From Leptospiraceae bacterium (GTDB lineage: Bacteria; Spirochaetota; Leptospiria; Leptospirales; Leptonemataceae): DNA of 64,000 nt. Position numbers and translations under genes: made by a program. A model generated the notes under the pieces. It had not been told where the DNA came from. It searched no databases and saw nothing but the letters and a program-made list of their open reading frames with translations. This document shows positions 54,735 to 64,000 of this stretch, piece after piece. Where the stretch lies: contig JANXCF010000004.1 in NCBI GenBank assembly GCA_025059995.1, forward strand, positions 1 to 64,000. Direction: 5' to 3'. Position 1 is the first letter of the stretch. Each line of letters starts with the position of its first letter.

Positions 54735-56318
54735 CAATTTTATCTCTTCACTGATTGGACTCATTGATTTTTGGTTTTGCGAAATCAAATACAGGCGGTT
54801 TAGCATTTTTTCTGTCGCTTTCACAGCCGCAAGAAGCTGGTCGGAGTCGACGCCTACTGTCCGAAAGATCGTTCCATCAAAAGGACTCCTCCATGTGATC
54901 ACGGTTTCAACTAGAGCATCAGTTCTTCCACCCGGGGGAATACGAACTTCATAATCTGTGAGTTCTGCAATCGACATTTGATTCATTTCGGAGATTTTTC
55001 TTATGGCATTCATGAAAGCATCATAACCACCATCACCGCTGGCTTCGGCATAGTAATCATTTTCTAAGTAATTCAAAAGGACCTTTGCAATAGGGTTATC
55101 ATGAAGTTTTGTGACTATTTCTAATTCTTTCACTTTAATATAAATAACTTGAATTCCACCAAATAAATCTTCAATAAGAAATGGTAAATCATCTATTGTG
55201 ACAGTCGCCTTTTTCTCTCCAAGTTCTTTGATTCTCTCGAGTAAAATCAATTCTTTCTCTGGTGAAAGTTCAATCCCTAACATTTTTAGATTATTTGAAA
55301 TCGAAGCTCTACCTGACAGTTTTCCTAAAGAATAATACCTTTGTCGTCCAAATCTCTCGGGTAAAATCGGATTGGCATATAAGTTATATTTTTTATCCCC
55401 ATCAGCATGTATACCTGCTGTTTGAGTGTAAACATCCTGTCCCACAATAGGATGATTAGGAGCGATTCTTTTACGACTGAAGGTCTCCACTAAGCGTGAG
55501 GCATCAGTGATGGCTTTTTCATTAATGCGAGTTCTTTTTTTTAGCTTATCATGGATGGCAGTGACAACAGCTTCTAAGGGAGTATTACCTGCTCTTTCAC
55601 CCATGCCATTGACAGCTACATGGATTCCCTTGGCACCAGCTTTGATGGCGGCTAAGGAATTGGCAGTGGCTAGATCGTAATCATTATGACCATGAAAATC
55701 AATTTCTAACTTTGGGAACAACTGAAGTGCCCAATCAATCCCTTCTCGAACTTCATCAGGCTCCATAATACCCAAAGTATCCGGGAACATAAATCGACTG
55801 ATGGGCATTTGAATTAACGCCCTTAACATTTCTTCCACATAGTCTCGTGAATATAAATATCCACCACTCCAATCTTCTAAATAAACATGGATAATAAAAT
55901 TTCTATCATAAGCATATTGAATTGTTTTTTCGATGTCCTTTAAATGTTCTTGAAGGGTTTTTCCTAATTGGTATTCGCAGTGTTTTTTTGAACCTTTTGT
56001 AAGTAAATTAATGACTCTTCCACCAGCTTCTTCAATCCAATCAACACTGGATTTATAGTCAACAAAACCCAAAATTTCAATGCGATCCTGTAGATTTTTG
56101 GTTTTTGCCCAATCAAAGATTTCTTTAACAGTTTCAAACTCTCCTTTGGAGACACGAGCACTTGCAATTTCTATACGATCAACTTGGAGTTTTTCTAATA
56201 AGAATTTTGCTATTTGGAGCTTCTCAAAAGTTGAATAAGAAACCCCATCCATTTGTTCTCCATCACGTAAAGTCGTATCCATGATTTCCACGTAATCATA
56301 GTTTCTATTCACATTCAT
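54729..56318 (-). CDS. cimA: (R)-citramalate synthase
   Basis: Condenses pyruvate with acetyl-CoA to citramalate, opening the threonine-independent isoleucine route. 529 residues: catalytic TIM barrel with EIMDTTLRDGEQMDGVSYST, FHGHNDYDLATANSLAAI and VNGMGERAGNTPLEA; linker with GIHADGDKKYNLYANPILPE; C-terminal regulatory domain with EASGDGGYDAFMNAI and YEVRIPPGGRTDALVET. It closely resembles the leptospiral enzyme as I recall it, including Leu83 and Leu106, which correspond to the two leucines linked to pyruvate preference there. Feedback inhibition by isoleucine is expected from the family. leuC at 5227 supplies the next step. Confidence 0.93.
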   Translation of the reverse strand: MNVNRNYDYVEIMDTTLRDGEQMDGVSYSTFEKLQIAKFLLEKLQVDRIEIASARVSKGEFETVKEIFDWAKTKNLQDRIEILGFVDYKSSVDWIEEAGGRVINLLTKGSKKHCEYQLGKTLQEHLKDIEKTIQYAYDRNFIIHVYLEDWSGGYLYSRDYVEEMLRALIQMPISRFMFPDTLGIMEPDEVREGIDWALQLFPKLEIDFHGHNDYDLATANSLAAIKAGAKGIHVAVNGMGERAGNTPLEAVVTAIHDKLKKRTRINEKAITDASRLVETFSRKRIAPNHPIVGQDVYTQTAGIHADGDKKYNLYANPILPERFGRQRYYSLGKLSGRASISNNLKMLGIELSPEKELILLERIKELGEKKATVTIDDLPFLIEDLFGGIQVIYIKVKELEIVTKLHDNPIAKVLLNYLENDYYAEASGDGGYDAFMNAIRKISEMNQMSIAELTDYEVRIPPGGRTDALVETVITWRSPFDGTIFRTVGVDSDQLLAAVKATEKMLNRLYLISQNQKSMSPISEEIKLS

Positions 56319-56358
56319 AAGACATTTCCATAATAGTGAATTTTATTGAAATTTCCAA

Positions 56359-57621
56359 CTATTTTTTTAAATCTTCGTCAATATCGTAAAGAAAAAAGCC
56401 TGATTTTAGTTTGGGTTCAAACCATGTAGATTTCGGGGGCATGATTTCCTCATTGTCAGCAATTTTAAATAAAGATGAAATTGGGGTTGGATAAAGTGAA
56501 AAAGCCACCTTTCCTTTTTTTGTTTGAACCCATTTTTCTAATTCATCTTCTCCTTTGATACCCCCAATGAAATGAATTCGTTTTGAGGTTCGTGGATCAT
56601 CAATCCCCAAAAGTGGCTTTAATACATAATCTTGTAGATAACTAACATCCAATCTATCTATTTCTTTTTCTCGATAAAACTCGGGTTTTAGTTTCAAATG
56701 ATACCATTGATCTTCAAGAAACATATTGAAGCTATGCAAAGAAAGTTGTTGTTTCTTTTCGAAAACATGAAACTTTTCTTTTAGTTTTTCCAAAAAAACA
56801 TTTTCACTCAAACCATTCAAATCCGTAACAACTCGATTATAAGGTAGTATTTTTAATTGATGAGACGGAAAAGTTACACTTAAAAAATAATTATAAGACT
56901 TCTCAGGATGATAGTTGGGATCGTTTTGTTTTCTTTTCAACCCCACATTGACGGTCGATGCTGTTCTATGGTGTCCATCGGCTATGTAGATACATGAGAG
57001 TTCTCGAAACGCATCTCGAATTAATTGTTGATCTTCTCTTTTATTTACGATATAAACTCTGTGCCTTATTCCCTGATCATCAATTACGTCGTAGAGTAAA
57101 TTTTGATCTTTTTGGGTGTGATTTCCGAGAAATTCAGTGAGTTTTTGGGACTCTTCGGATTTAAAGGCAAAAAAAACAGGTTCGCAATTGAATCCTAAAA
57201 TATCAATGTGATCAAAGCGATCTTTTTCTTTATCTGGGCGAGTTAGTTCATGCTTTTTTATTTTGTTATTCATATAGTCGTCAATATGAGTAAGTCCCAC
57301 AATGCCAGATTGATCCACATCCTGCCATTGCAAACGATAAATAAAAAAAGTTTCTTCTTGAATTTGGAAAAAAACGTTTTGGTTTATAAATTCTTCTAAG
57401 TTTTTTTTTGCTTGATGATAAACTTCTACATCATATGGATCAATCTTTTCGAAATCCACCTCTGAACGAGTGATCCTCAAGAAAGAGTATTTTCCCTTTC
57501 GGTTGATGATCTCTTTAATTTCGTCTATCTCTACTACATCATAGGGAGGTGAAACTATAGACTCAACCAAATCTGGGTTGGGTAGGTAAGCTCGAAAAGG
57601 CTTGATTTTTACCATATTCAC
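56359..57621 (-). CDS. DUF1015 family protein
   Basis: 420 residues with the DUF1015 layout: [20 protein letters not shown], then PPYDVVE near residue 24; a middle [10 protein letters not shown] preceded by IYIADG near 217; and the C-terminal [20 protein letters not shown], then [14 protein letters not shown]. The family is conserved in bacteria and archaea but biochemically undefined; it often sits near serine biosynthesis genes, which are absent here. The frame starts with GTG (57621) overlapping the VOC gene stop (GTGA); ATG at 57615 is an alternative. Confidence 0.88.
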   Translation of the reverse strand: MNMVKIKPFRAYLPNPDLVESIVSPPYDVVEIDEIKEIINRKGKYSFLRITRSEVDFEKIDPYDVEVYHQAKKNLEEFINQNVFFQIQEETFFIYRLQWQDVDQSGIVGLTHIDDYMNNKIKKHELTRPDKEKDRFDHIDILGFNCEPVFFAFKSEESQKLTEFLGNHTQKDQNLLYDVIDDQGIRHRVYIVNKREDQQLIRDAFRELSCIYIADGHHRTASTVNVGLKRKQNDPNYHPEKSYNYFLSVTFPSHQLKILPYNRVVTDLNGLSENVFLEKLKEKFHVFEKKQQLSLHSFNMFLEDQWYHLKLKPEFYREKEIDRLDVSYLQDYVLKPLLGIDDPRTSKRIHFIGGIKGEDELEKWVQTKKGKVAFSLYPTPISSLFKIADNEEIMPPKSTWFEPKLKSGFFLYDIDEDLKK

Positions 57622-58085
57622 TCACGATAGGCTTTTATGACTTCCTCAGGAGCTTGTACTAATTCAATCAAAACTCCCTCTCCTGAATAGGGAAATTCTT
57701 CATTGGCTTTGGGATGGATGAATGCCACTTTATGACCACTTGCTCCTACTCGGATACCTCCTGGTGCGAAACGAACCCCTTTTTTTGTTAACCAATCAAC
57801 AGCTTTTTCAATATCATCAACCCATAATCCAATGTGATTTAAAGGTGGGATGTGGACCTTCGGGGATTTTTCCGGATCGATTGGCTCCATGATGTCGATT
57901 TCCACAGAGAAAGGTCCTTTTCCGATCCGAAGTATGTCCTCATCGACATTTTCCTTTTCACTGCGAAATGTTCCAACTTTCTCCAGTCCCATAATATCTA
58001 CCCAGAATTCCTTGAGTTTTTCTTTGCTTGTTCCACCAATTGCTATTTGCTGAATCCCTAAAACTTTAAAAGGGCGATCTTCCAT
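57618..58085 (-). CDS. VOC (glyoxalase/dioxygenase fold) family protein
   Basis: 155 residues made of paired beta-alpha-beta-beta-beta modules: [20 protein letters not shown]...[13 protein letters not shown] in the first half and [20 protein letters not shown]...[18 protein letters not shown] in the second. His near 92 (PLNHIG) and Glu in VLIELV are at the usual metal-ligand positions. It could be a lactoylglutathione lyase-like or epimerase-like enzyme; the sequence does not decide. It is translationally coupled to the DUF1015 gene and divergent from speE. Confidence 0.85.
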   Translation of the reverse strand: MEDRPFKVLGIQQIAIGGTSKEKLKEFWVDIMGLEKVGTFRSEKENVDEDILRIGKGPFSVEIDIMEPIDPEKSPKVHIPPLNHIGLWVDDIEKAVDWLTKKGVRFAPGGIRVGASGHKVAFIHPKANEEFPYSGEGVLIELVQAPEEVIKAYRE

Positions 58086-58166
58086 AACATCAAAGTTTTT
58101 ATCTTTACCTCTATTGTCTTTACATTTTTCTGTTCAGAAATCTACTTTTCGAGGTTGAGGTTGGTT

Positions 58167-59033
58167 ATGTCAGAATGGTTTGTGGAAAAATTAAACATGG
58201 CACAACATATAAAAACACAAGTTTCCATCACAAGAAAACTTCATGAAGAACAAAGTCCATTTCAACAAATAGCTGTCTATGAAACCACAGGCTTTGGAAG
58301 AATGCTCACACTTGATGACGTAATTATGTGCACCGAAAAAGATGAATTTGGCTATCACGAAATGATTGCCCATGTTCCCATGTTTGCTCATAAGGAACCT
58401 AGAAACGTGCTAGTGATTGGTGGTGGTGATGGTGGTACTGTAAGAGAAATCGTAAAACACAAAGTCTTAGAAAAAGTGACCATGTGTGAAATTGATCAAA
58501 AAGTTGTAGAAGTTTCAAAAAAATACCTTCCTACTATGTCTCATCAACTAGAACATCCCAAAGTCAAATTAGTCTTTGAAGATGGTTTTGAATGGGTAAA
58601 AAAACACAAAAACGAATACAATGTCATTATCGTTGACTCAAGTGATCCTGTTGGACCAGCAGAAGTTTTGTTCAAAGAAGAGTTCATTCGCCTTTGTTTT
58701 GAAGCTCTAAAAGAAGATGGGATTTTGATCAACCAAGCAGAACATATGTTAATGTTCACAGACATCATCTTGCAACTACTCAGTTTTGGAAGAAAATATT
58801 TCCCTATTGCCTATTATTACAACACCTTAGTTCCCACATATCCTGGTGGTTTCATCGGTTTTACTTTTTTCTCAAAGAAATATACTCCCTTTGAAAATTT
58901 AGAACAACGCTGGAGAGAGGAAAATATAGAATCATGGAATCTGCAATACTACACCCCAGAAATCCACAAAGGAAGCTTCATACTACCAAAGCATGTTCAA
59001 GAAACCCTCAAAACTCCTAAAATTTCTTTATGA
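58167..59033 (+). CDS. speE: Spermidine synthase
   Basis: Aminopropyltransferase making spermidine from putrescine and decarboxylated SAM. From ATG 58167 (preceded by GAGGTTGAGG) the protein is 288 residues; a TTG at 58155 is open but less likely. Motifs: ITRKLHEEQSPFQQIAVYET, LDDVIMCTEKDEFGYHEMIA, VIGGGDGGTVREIVKH, MCEIDQKVVEVSKKYLP and VIIVDSSDPVGPAEVLF (catalytic Asp in DSSDP), then FFSKKYTPF. It ends with a 17-base overlap with prmC on the other strand. Confidence 0.94.
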   Translation: MSEWFVEKLNMAQHIKTQVSITRKLHEEQSPFQQIAVYETTGFGRMLTLDDVIMCTEKDEFGYHEMIAHVPMFAHKEPRNVLVIGGGDGGTVREIVKHKVLEKVTMCEIDQKVVEVSKKYLPTMSHQLEHPKVKLVFEDGFEWVKKHKNEYNVIIVDSSDPVGPAEVLFKEEFIRLCFEALKEDGILINQAEHMLMFTDIILQLLSFGRKYFPIAYYYNTLVPTYPGGFIGFTFFSKKYTPFENLEQRWREENIESWNLQYYTPEIHKGSFILPKHVQETLKTPKISL

Positions 59034-59880
59034 ACAAAAAACGTTCTTGTTGTTGGTAGTCTTTTTTTATTTCCCATTCAACTTGAGGGAACGCACGCAA
59101 GATTTCTATTTGAATAGAAATCAAAGAAGGAGAAGTTTCTAAGAAGACTTTTCCTTTTTCTTTTAAAAGCAAAAGGGAATTCTTGAAAAAAATCTGATAA
59201 AACCAAATAGGATTTTCCACAAAAAGAGCTACTTCGGGTTCGTAAAAAGTTTCTTTATTCATGTATTCTACTTCTTCTTTCAAGACATATGGAGGATTAG
59301 ATAAGATATAATCAAAAGAAAACTTTGAAAGTTTTTGATGTTCCGTCAAAAAATCCATTCGCATGAGCTTGAGGCGTTTTTTTTCTTTATTTGTTAATAG
59401 AGCTTCTTTGTTTTTCTTAGCAACTTTTAATGCTGATTTTGAAATATCAATCCCTATGAAACAAACTTGTTCGTTTGTGTGTTTGATGGCGCTGATGGCG
59501 ATACAACCTGAGCCAGTTCCTATATCCAAACAAAGGATTTTTTCTTTTGATTGTTTAACTTCGTTTAAAAAAAATTCTACAAGTAATTCGGTTTCAGGAC
59601 GAGGGATCAAAACCTGCTCATCCACATAAAACTCCAAGGAAAAAAATTCTTTTTTCCGAAAAAGATAGGCAAAGGGATAATTTCTCTTTCGTAATTCTAC
59701 TTTGTGGTAAAATTCTTTTAAACTCTGTAAACTGACATCAATTGTAGTTGGTAAGAGAAAATCCCTCTCATCCAAAGAGAAAAAATTTTTTATTAAGTAA
59801 TACGATTCTCTTTTAGGATCATCTAATTGCGATAACTTTTTTGTTGTCTCCTGCCATAACGTATTCAAAGAGATTTTCAT
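59017..59880 (-). CDS. prmC: Release factor glutamine methyltransferase
   Basis: Methylates the GGQ glutamine of release factors RF1/RF2. 287 residues: an N-terminal helical domain, ending YPFAYLFRKKEFFSLEFYVD, with IPRPETELLVEFFL near 90; SAM-binding CLDIGTGSGCIAISAI near 115-130; and the catalytic NPPY in YILSNPPYVLKEEVEYMN near 193. The layout is typical of PrmC/HemK. It is last in the operon ribBA-guaA-SAM hydrolase-prmC, starting 3 bases after the hydrolase stop. Confidence 0.94.
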   Translation of the reverse strand: MKISLNTLWQETTKKLSQLDDPKRESYYLIKNFFSLDERDFLLPTTIDVSLQSLKEFYHKVELRKRNYPFAYLFRKKEFFSLEFYVDEQVLIPRPETELLVEFFLNEVKQSKEKILCLDIGTGSGCIAISAIKHTNEQVCFIGIDISKSALKVAKKNKEALLTNKEKKRLKLMRMDFLTEHQKLSKFSFDYILSNPPYVLKEEVEYMNKETFYEPEVALFVENPIWFYQIFFKNSLLLLKEKGKVFLETSPSLISIQIEILRAFPQVEWEIKKDYQQQERFLFIKKF

Positions 59881-59883
59881 TCA

Positions 59884-60747
59884 TTATAAAACACGTAATT
59901 CTAAATCAAAGTTTTTGATTTGATCCCAATTCCCCCACTTTGAAAAAGCCGAATTTTGATTCATCGCTACCTCCAAAAATCCAAAAGAACCAACATAAAA
60001 CAAAAAAGAATCTTTTTCTTTCTCTCCATAAGTGGAAAATAAATTTTCTAAATGCATGATTTCTTTTTTTTGTTCGAAAATCTTTAATTGGATTTGATTT
60101 TGAGTTTTTTTGTTAATAATTTTGAAATTCGTAAATAAATTTCCAAAATGATCATAATAAACGAACTTTCCTTTGTAGTTTCCTTTTTGGGAAAGATCGA
60201 TCTTGATGGGATGAATGATATCTTTGAGGGTATATATGCTTTCACAACTCTTTGTGAATTTTTTTCTTAGTTTTACATCGTACGATAAAAATCCAACTGC
60301 AGGAGCAAAAAGGTCCCTTCCATGAAAGGTTGTGCTTAATTCGTATTGAAGTTGGATCTTCTTTTTTTGTAAAAAATTTTTATAAAGTTTTTCTAATTTT
60401 TTTGGTTCAATTTCAAAAACTTCTGATTTTTCTTTGTTTTCTTCGTAAATCAGAGTGATTAATCCATTGTCTGGTAAAACAAAATATCGTTTTTGTATTC
60501 TTACAATGATGGGTTTTCTTTCAGTTCCAACACCTGGATCTACAACAGCGCAAACAAATGAGGGAGACTCCAAACTCACGTAGGAAAGATACAAAAACCA
60601 GCTTGCAAAAGAAACATCATACTGCCTTAACGAATGACTCAAATCCACAAGAAGTGCTTTGGGGTTAACTACACCCACACGACTTTTCAATATCCCTACG
60701 TATGGATCCTGAATGCCATAATCAGTCATTAAGTAAATTATTCCCAT
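59884..60747 (-). CDS. SAM hydroxide adenosyltransferase / S-adenosylmethionine hydrolase (DUF62)
   Basis: 287 residues. The N-terminus IYLMTDYGIQDPYVGILKSR is the family start, followed by VDLSHSLRQYDVSFASWFLY, CAVVDPGVGTERKPIIVRI and YFVLPDNGLITLIYEE; a middle TFHGRDLFAPAVGFLS and the C-terminal domain YYDHFGNLFTNF complete the fold. Characterised members hydrolyse SAM to adenosine and methionine. It overlaps guaA by 10 bases, so the two are coupled. Confidence 0.9.
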   Translation of the reverse strand: MGIIYLMTDYGIQDPYVGILKSRVGVVNPKALLVDLSHSLRQYDVSFASWFLYLSYVSLESPSFVCAVVDPGVGTERKPIIVRIQKRYFVLPDNGLITLIYEENKEKSEVFEIEPKKLEKLYKNFLQKKKIQLQYELSTTFHGRDLFAPAVGFLSYDVKLRKKFTKSCESIYTLKDIIHPIKIDLSQKGNYKGKFVYYDHFGNLFTNFKIINKKTQNQIQLKIFEQKKEIMHLENLFSTYGEKEKDSFLFYVGSFGFLEVAMNQNSAFSKWGNWDQIKNFDLELRVL

Positions 60748-62606
60748 TCGATTGTTCCTGGAGGTTTTGAAGTGAGATCATAAAACACATGAGAAACTAA
60801 TTTCGTTTTGTAGATTCTTTCTGAAAGCTCCAAAAAAATATCAGGCTTCATTTCATAAACAGAAGCCGTCATGGCATCCAAAGAAACAACAGGGCGCAAA
60901 ACAACGGATTCTTTTTTTTCTTGATTCTCAATGGGAATCAAAACCACCGGGAATTGCCATATCTCAAATAAAAGATTTCTCTTTTGAACAAAATCATTTA
61001 CGAGTTCATCCAATTCTCTTAGCAAGTCTATTCTATCTTTTGTAAGGAATTTCTTTTTTGCTAAAATGAAGTCGTAAGTATGCTTATTATCAAAATCGGG
61101 AATATAAAGCAACAATCGATTACAACGTCCTTCGGTGTTAATAATATTAGTAGTAAGATCCAAAAGAATCTGCCAACGAAAATTTTTTCGAAAGAAATCT
61201 TCATCATGAATCCACAGAAAAGCCGGTTGACGATAACTTCTTTGATCTCCTTGAACACCAACACTTTTTATGGGTAAAAGAAAAACTTCTGCTTTTAATT
61301 CATTGAGCTGAATTTGTATTGAATTATCTAATTCTTTTGTGATGTTTTCAATTTGTCCATGATAAGTATCATTACAAAGACATCGGACAGCTAATCCTGG
61401 ACCCGGAAAAGGTTGTTTGAAAACCAACTCTTTTGGTAGATTCAACATTAAACCTATCTCCCGAACTTCATCTTTGTAGAGTTCTTTTAGTGGCTCAATG
61501 ACTTTGTTTTGTTTTATCAATTCTTGGATGATGGGGACACGATTATGATGGGTTTTGATTTTATGGCTATGTTTTGTCATACCTGATTCTATTGTATCAG
61601 GATAAATGGTTCCTTGCCCAAGAAGCCAAGGTTCGTTTTCTATGTTTAGTTTTTGAAGGATTTGATTTTGAATTTCAATGAATAAATCCCCAATGATTTT
61701 TCGTTTTATTTCCGGATCCACAACTTCTTTGAGTCTTTCTAAAAAAAGAGCTTCATAGTTTTCGATTTTAATTTCGATTCCCAAGGTCTTTAGGTTTTGA
61801 AGAACCTTTTTGGTCTCATTTTTGCGAAGAAAGCCTGTATCGATCATGACTCCGTGAATTTTGTGCTTATCAAGAATTTTGTATAAAATACTAAAGGCAA
61901 CAGTAGAATCCACCCCACCTGAGACAAAGAAAAAAACGTTTTTATCATTGATAAATTCTTTTAAATATTCTATGAGATGTTCTAAATACAACTTCAAATC
62001 CCATGTGCCCTCTAGCCCACAGATTTGAATGAAGTTTTTTAAGATTTGTTTTCCTTCGATGGTGTGGCTGACTTCAGGATGGAATTGAACGCCAAATCGA
62101 TTTCGAACCAAATCCTCAACAACGGCAAATCTACAATTTGTCGTAGAAGCAGTTAAATGAAAACCCTCAGGGATTTTTATCACCTCATCGCTATGGCTCA
62201 TCCAAACCAACGAATTTTCAGAAACATTTTTTAAGATTTTGGTTTCTTTTGATACTTGTTTAAGTTCTGCTTTACCATATTCTTTGTATTGAGCTCTTTG
62301 AACTTCTCCCCCCAAGTTGTGCATCATGTATTGATGACCATAGCAAATTCCAAGAATGGGAATATTGAGTTCAAAAATCTTGTTATCAATCTTAGGAGAA
62401 TGATCATCATAAACAGATTCTGGTCCTCCTGAAAGAATGATTCCTTTGTGAACATCGGGTCTGAAGTATTCAAAAAAATTTTCTGGAAGGAAAATTTCAC
62501 TATAAGCACCTAAACGTCGAATCTTTGAGGCGATCAAATGGGCGTATTGCCCACCGAAATCAATCACAGCAATGGAACCTTGAGTTTGATATTTTTGCGA
62601 TGACAT
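60738..62606 (-). CDS. guaA: GMP synthase (glutamine-hydrolysing), long form
   Basis: Converts XMP to GMP. Class I amidotransferase domain: IAVIDFGGQYAHLIASKIRR, catalytic Cys88 in LGICYGHQYM, and FGVQFHPEVSHT near 170. ATP-pyrophosphatase: FFFVSGGVDSTVAFSIL near 225 (PP-loop SGGVDS), then QGTIYPDTIESG, and the C-terminal KQPFPGPGLAVRC and KPPGTIEWE. At 622 residues it is ~95 longer than the E. coli enzyme, with extra sequence in the C-terminal dimerisation region (about 470-570). It starts one base before the ribBA stop on this strand. Confidence 0.95.
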   Translation of the reverse strand: MSSQKYQTQGSIAVIDFGGQYAHLIASKIRRLGAYSEIFLPENFFEYFRPDVHKGIILSGGPESVYDDHSPKIDNKIFELNIPILGICYGHQYMMHNLGGEVQRAQYKEYGKAELKQVSKETKILKNVSENSLVWMSHSDEVIKIPEGFHLTASTTNCRFAVVEDLVRNRFGVQFHPEVSHTIEGKQILKNFIQICGLEGTWDLKLYLEHLIEYLKEFINDKNVFFFVSGGVDSTVAFSILYKILDKHKIHGVMIDTGFLRKNETKKVLQNLKTLGIEIKIENYEALFLERLKEVVDPEIKRKIIGDLFIEIQNQILQKLNIENEPWLLGQGTIYPDTIESGMTKHSHKIKTHHNRVPIIQELIKQNKVIEPLKELYKDEVREIGLMLNLPKELVFKQPFPGPGLAVRCLCNDTYHGQIENITKELDNSIQIQLNELKAEVFLLPIKSVGVQGDQRSYRQPAFLWIHDEDFFRKNFRWQILLDLTTNIINTEGRCNRLLLYIPDFDNKHTYDFILAKKKFLTKDRIDLLRELDELVNDFVQKRNLLFEIWQFPVVLIPIENQEKKESVVLRPVVSLDAMTASVYEMKPDIFLELSERIYKTKLVSHVFYDLTSKPPGTIEWE

Positions 62607-62607
62607 G

Positions 62608-63819
62608 TCATAAATCCAACAAATGTCCTAATTTCAGTTTTTTTGTTTCTAAATAAAATCGGTTTTCTTCTTCTGGTGGGATAATCAGTGGAACCCTTTC
62701 TACGATTTTTAATCCATGTCCTTCCAAACCAATGATTTTTCTTGGATTATTTGTCATGAGTCGTATGGTAGATAATCCAAAGTGACGTAGGATTTGAGCT
62801 CCAATGCCATAATCCCGCAAATCCGGTTTAAAACCTAATCGTTCATTGGCTTCGACAGTATCATATCCTTCATCTTGTAATCGATATGCTTTGAGTTTGT
62901 TGATTAAACCAATACCTCTACCCTCTTGCCTCATGTATACCAAAACTCCTCTTTTTTCTTTAGAAATCAATGTTAATGCTGCATGTAGTTGTTGTCCACA
63001 ATCACATCTTCTTGAGTGAAAGATATCCCCAGTAAGACACTCACTATGAACTCGAACTAAAACATTGCTTTGATTTTTAACATTCCCCATGACCAAAGCT
63101 AAATGAATTTTATCGTCAATTGTGGTTGAAAAAGCATAGATTTGGAATTCCCCGTAGTCAGTAGGTAACTTTGCTGAAACTTCTAAATGAATCAACGTAT
63201 CAGTCTTTAAGCGGAGACGTATTAAATCCTCAATCTTATAAATATTTAAGTTATGCTTTTTTGCAAAAGTAATGAGTTGAGGAAGCCTTGCCATGGTTCC
63301 ATCATCATTCATGATTTCGCAGATCACAGCAACAGGTTTCAAGCCCGCAAGTTTGCATAAGTCAACTGATGCTTCTGTGTGTCCAGCTCTTCGTATGACT
63401 CCTCCAGGAACCGCCTCTAAGGGAAAAATATGCCCGGGTTTGACTAAATCCTCTGGTTTTGCATTATCATCGATGAGAACTTGTACGGTTCTTGCTCGAT
63501 CATAAGCAGAAATCCCTGTTGTAATTCCTTTCGCTGCATCAACAGAAACAGTAAAAGCTGTGCGATATATGTCATTGTTTTGTTTTACCATTCGTTCTAA
63601 TTGTAGTTTTTTGATCCTTTCACTTTCCATTGGAACACAGATCAAACCTCTTCCGTAAGTTGCCATAAAGTTGATCACTTCTGGTGTAGCAAACTCCCCC
63701 GCAACAACGAGATCCCCTTCATTCTCTCGATCCTCTGAGTCAACGAGAATGATCATCTTTCCTTGTTTTAGCTCTTCAATCGCATTTTCAATGGGCGGGA
63801 ATTCATAATCTTCGAGCAT
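62608..63819 (-). CDS. ribBA: Riboflavin biosynthesis bifunctional protein: DHBP synthase / GTP cyclohydrolase II
   Basis: Two early riboflavin steps in one 403-residue protein. N-terminal Rib[45 protein letters not shown] and [17 protein letters not shown] (acidic and His metal ligands), ending [17 protein letters not shown]-terminal RibA from ~210: [20 protein letters not shown], whose cysteines follow the zinc pattern C-x10-C-x-C, then [17 protein letters not shown] and [18 protein letters not shown]. It is the first gene of the minus operon. No FMN riboswitch is visible in the short upstream gap 63820-63910. Confidence 0.95.
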   Translation of the reverse strand: MLEDYEFPPIENAIEELKQGKMIILVDSEDRENEGDLVVAGEFATPEVINFMATYGRGLICVPMESERIKKLQLERMVKQNNDIYRTAFTVSVDAAKGITTGISAYDRARTVQVLIDDNAKPEDLVKPGHIFPLEAVPGGVIRRAGHTEASVDLCKLAGLKPVAVICEIMNDDGTMARLPQLITFAKKHNLNIYKIEDLIRLRLKTDTLIHLEVSAKLPTDYGEFQIYAFSTTIDDKIHLALVMGNVKNQSNVLVRVHSECLTGDIFHSRRCDCGQQLHAALTLISKEKRGVLVYMRQEGRGIGLINKLKAYRLQDEGYDTVEANERLGFKPDLRDYGIGAQILRHFGLSTIRLMTNNPRKIIGLEGHGLKIVERVPLIIPPEEENRFYLETKKLKLGHLLDL

Positions 63820-63910
63820 ACATAATTCAATCTTTTTTTTTTATCTTTCCAATCAAATCTTTTTAAAACATACTTTAAAAATAGCGATATAACGTTATAG
63901 GGAGGATAGT

Positions 63911-64000
63911 ATGAAACTTCTCATAGGTATGAGGAATTGGGAATGGAAATTCGTGGATGAATTGATACGACGTTCTCAATTTGATGAATTCCTTTGGAAT
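63911..64000 (+). CDS. Start of an unknown gene (truncated at right edge)
   Basis: Thirty residues visible, starting MKLLIGMRNWEWKFVDELIR and continuing to the window end in frame. GGGAGGATAGT gives a strong ribosome site directly before ATG 63911, supporting a real gene. It is divergent from ribBA. Too short to assign a family. Confidence 0.65.
   Translation, partial: MKLLIGMRNWEWKFVDELIRRSQFDEFLWN

Noticed and set aside
63820-63910. FMN riboswitch upstream of ribBA
   Set aside because: The gap is about 90 bases, AT-rich, shared with a divergent gene, and shows none of the conserved FMN-aptamer segments.

Overview
The window is AT-rich bacterial chromosome that reads as a Leptospira-like spirochaete. 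The evidence is a citramalate synthase closely resembling the Leptospira type, SpoIIE/STAS regulators of the leptospiral style, many short-signal lipoproteins with loose lipoboxes, a meso-DAP pathway gene (dapF), a lipid A-type acyltransferase and outer-membrane barrels (so a diderm cell), and futalosine-route menaquinone genes. The only structural RNA is a complete tmRNA (3319-3660). I saw no tRNA, rRNA, CRISPR array, insertion sequence or prophage. Gene density is high, and no stretch over 300 bases lacks a gene.

Layout. 1-3249: a truncated TRAP solute-binding protein, a fatty-acid desaturase, rpiA and a sugar-amine kinase-like gene. 3279-3660: tmRNA with its promoter. 3665-5226: a NifX-like protein and an ACR3/bile-acid-type permease, divergent from leuC across a perfect palindrome. 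5227-10918: leuC, mutY, a lipoprotein, an SRPBCC protein, a ROK kinase and an LpxL-like acyltransferase. 10932-12585: a GT-C type membrane glycosyltransferase split by a frameshift exactly at a 10-bp tandem repeat. 12652-16484: dapF, a sigma-like protein with a STAS antagonist, rhomboid protease, small transporter. 16553-22838: a degenerate SpoIIE-like protein, lipoproteins, mqnA, a UbiA-family prenyltransferase, a LON-domain protein, ubiX and tyrS. 22847-33010: SpoIIE phosphatase with tetratricopeptide-like tail, porin-like protein, a DHH-like protein fused to a membrane domain, a Rieske protein, thiL, a GHKL-like protein and a TPR protein. 33267-41086 (minus): glycosyltransferase, MBL hydrolase, copper ATPase, metallophosphoesterase and a large unknown protein in one tight operon. 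41134-49242 (plus): a surface-protein operon (lamin-tail-like lipoprotein, barrel, phospholipase D-like lipoprotein, exported protein) running into coaE and a SPOR protein. 49291-58085: ppk1, an MFS exporter, a second GHKL-like protein, cimA, a DUF1015 protein and a VOC protein. 58167-64000: speE, then the minus-strand operon ribBA-guaA-SAM hydrolase-prmC, and a truncated gene at the right edge.

How genes work together. LeuC and CimA belong to the pyruvate/citramalate route to isoleucine. MqnA, the UbiA-family enzyme and UbiX fit futalosine-dependent menaquinone synthesis. Two SpoIIE-like proteins, a STAS protein, a sigma-like protein and two GHKL-like proteins are the parts list of partner-switching regulation, though scattered. 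The most unusual items are the repeat-disrupted glycosyltransferase (candidate phase variation), the lamin-tail/barrel/phospholipase D surface operon, and the DHH-membrane-protease-like fusion. All functional names come from reading motifs by eye; no database search was run.
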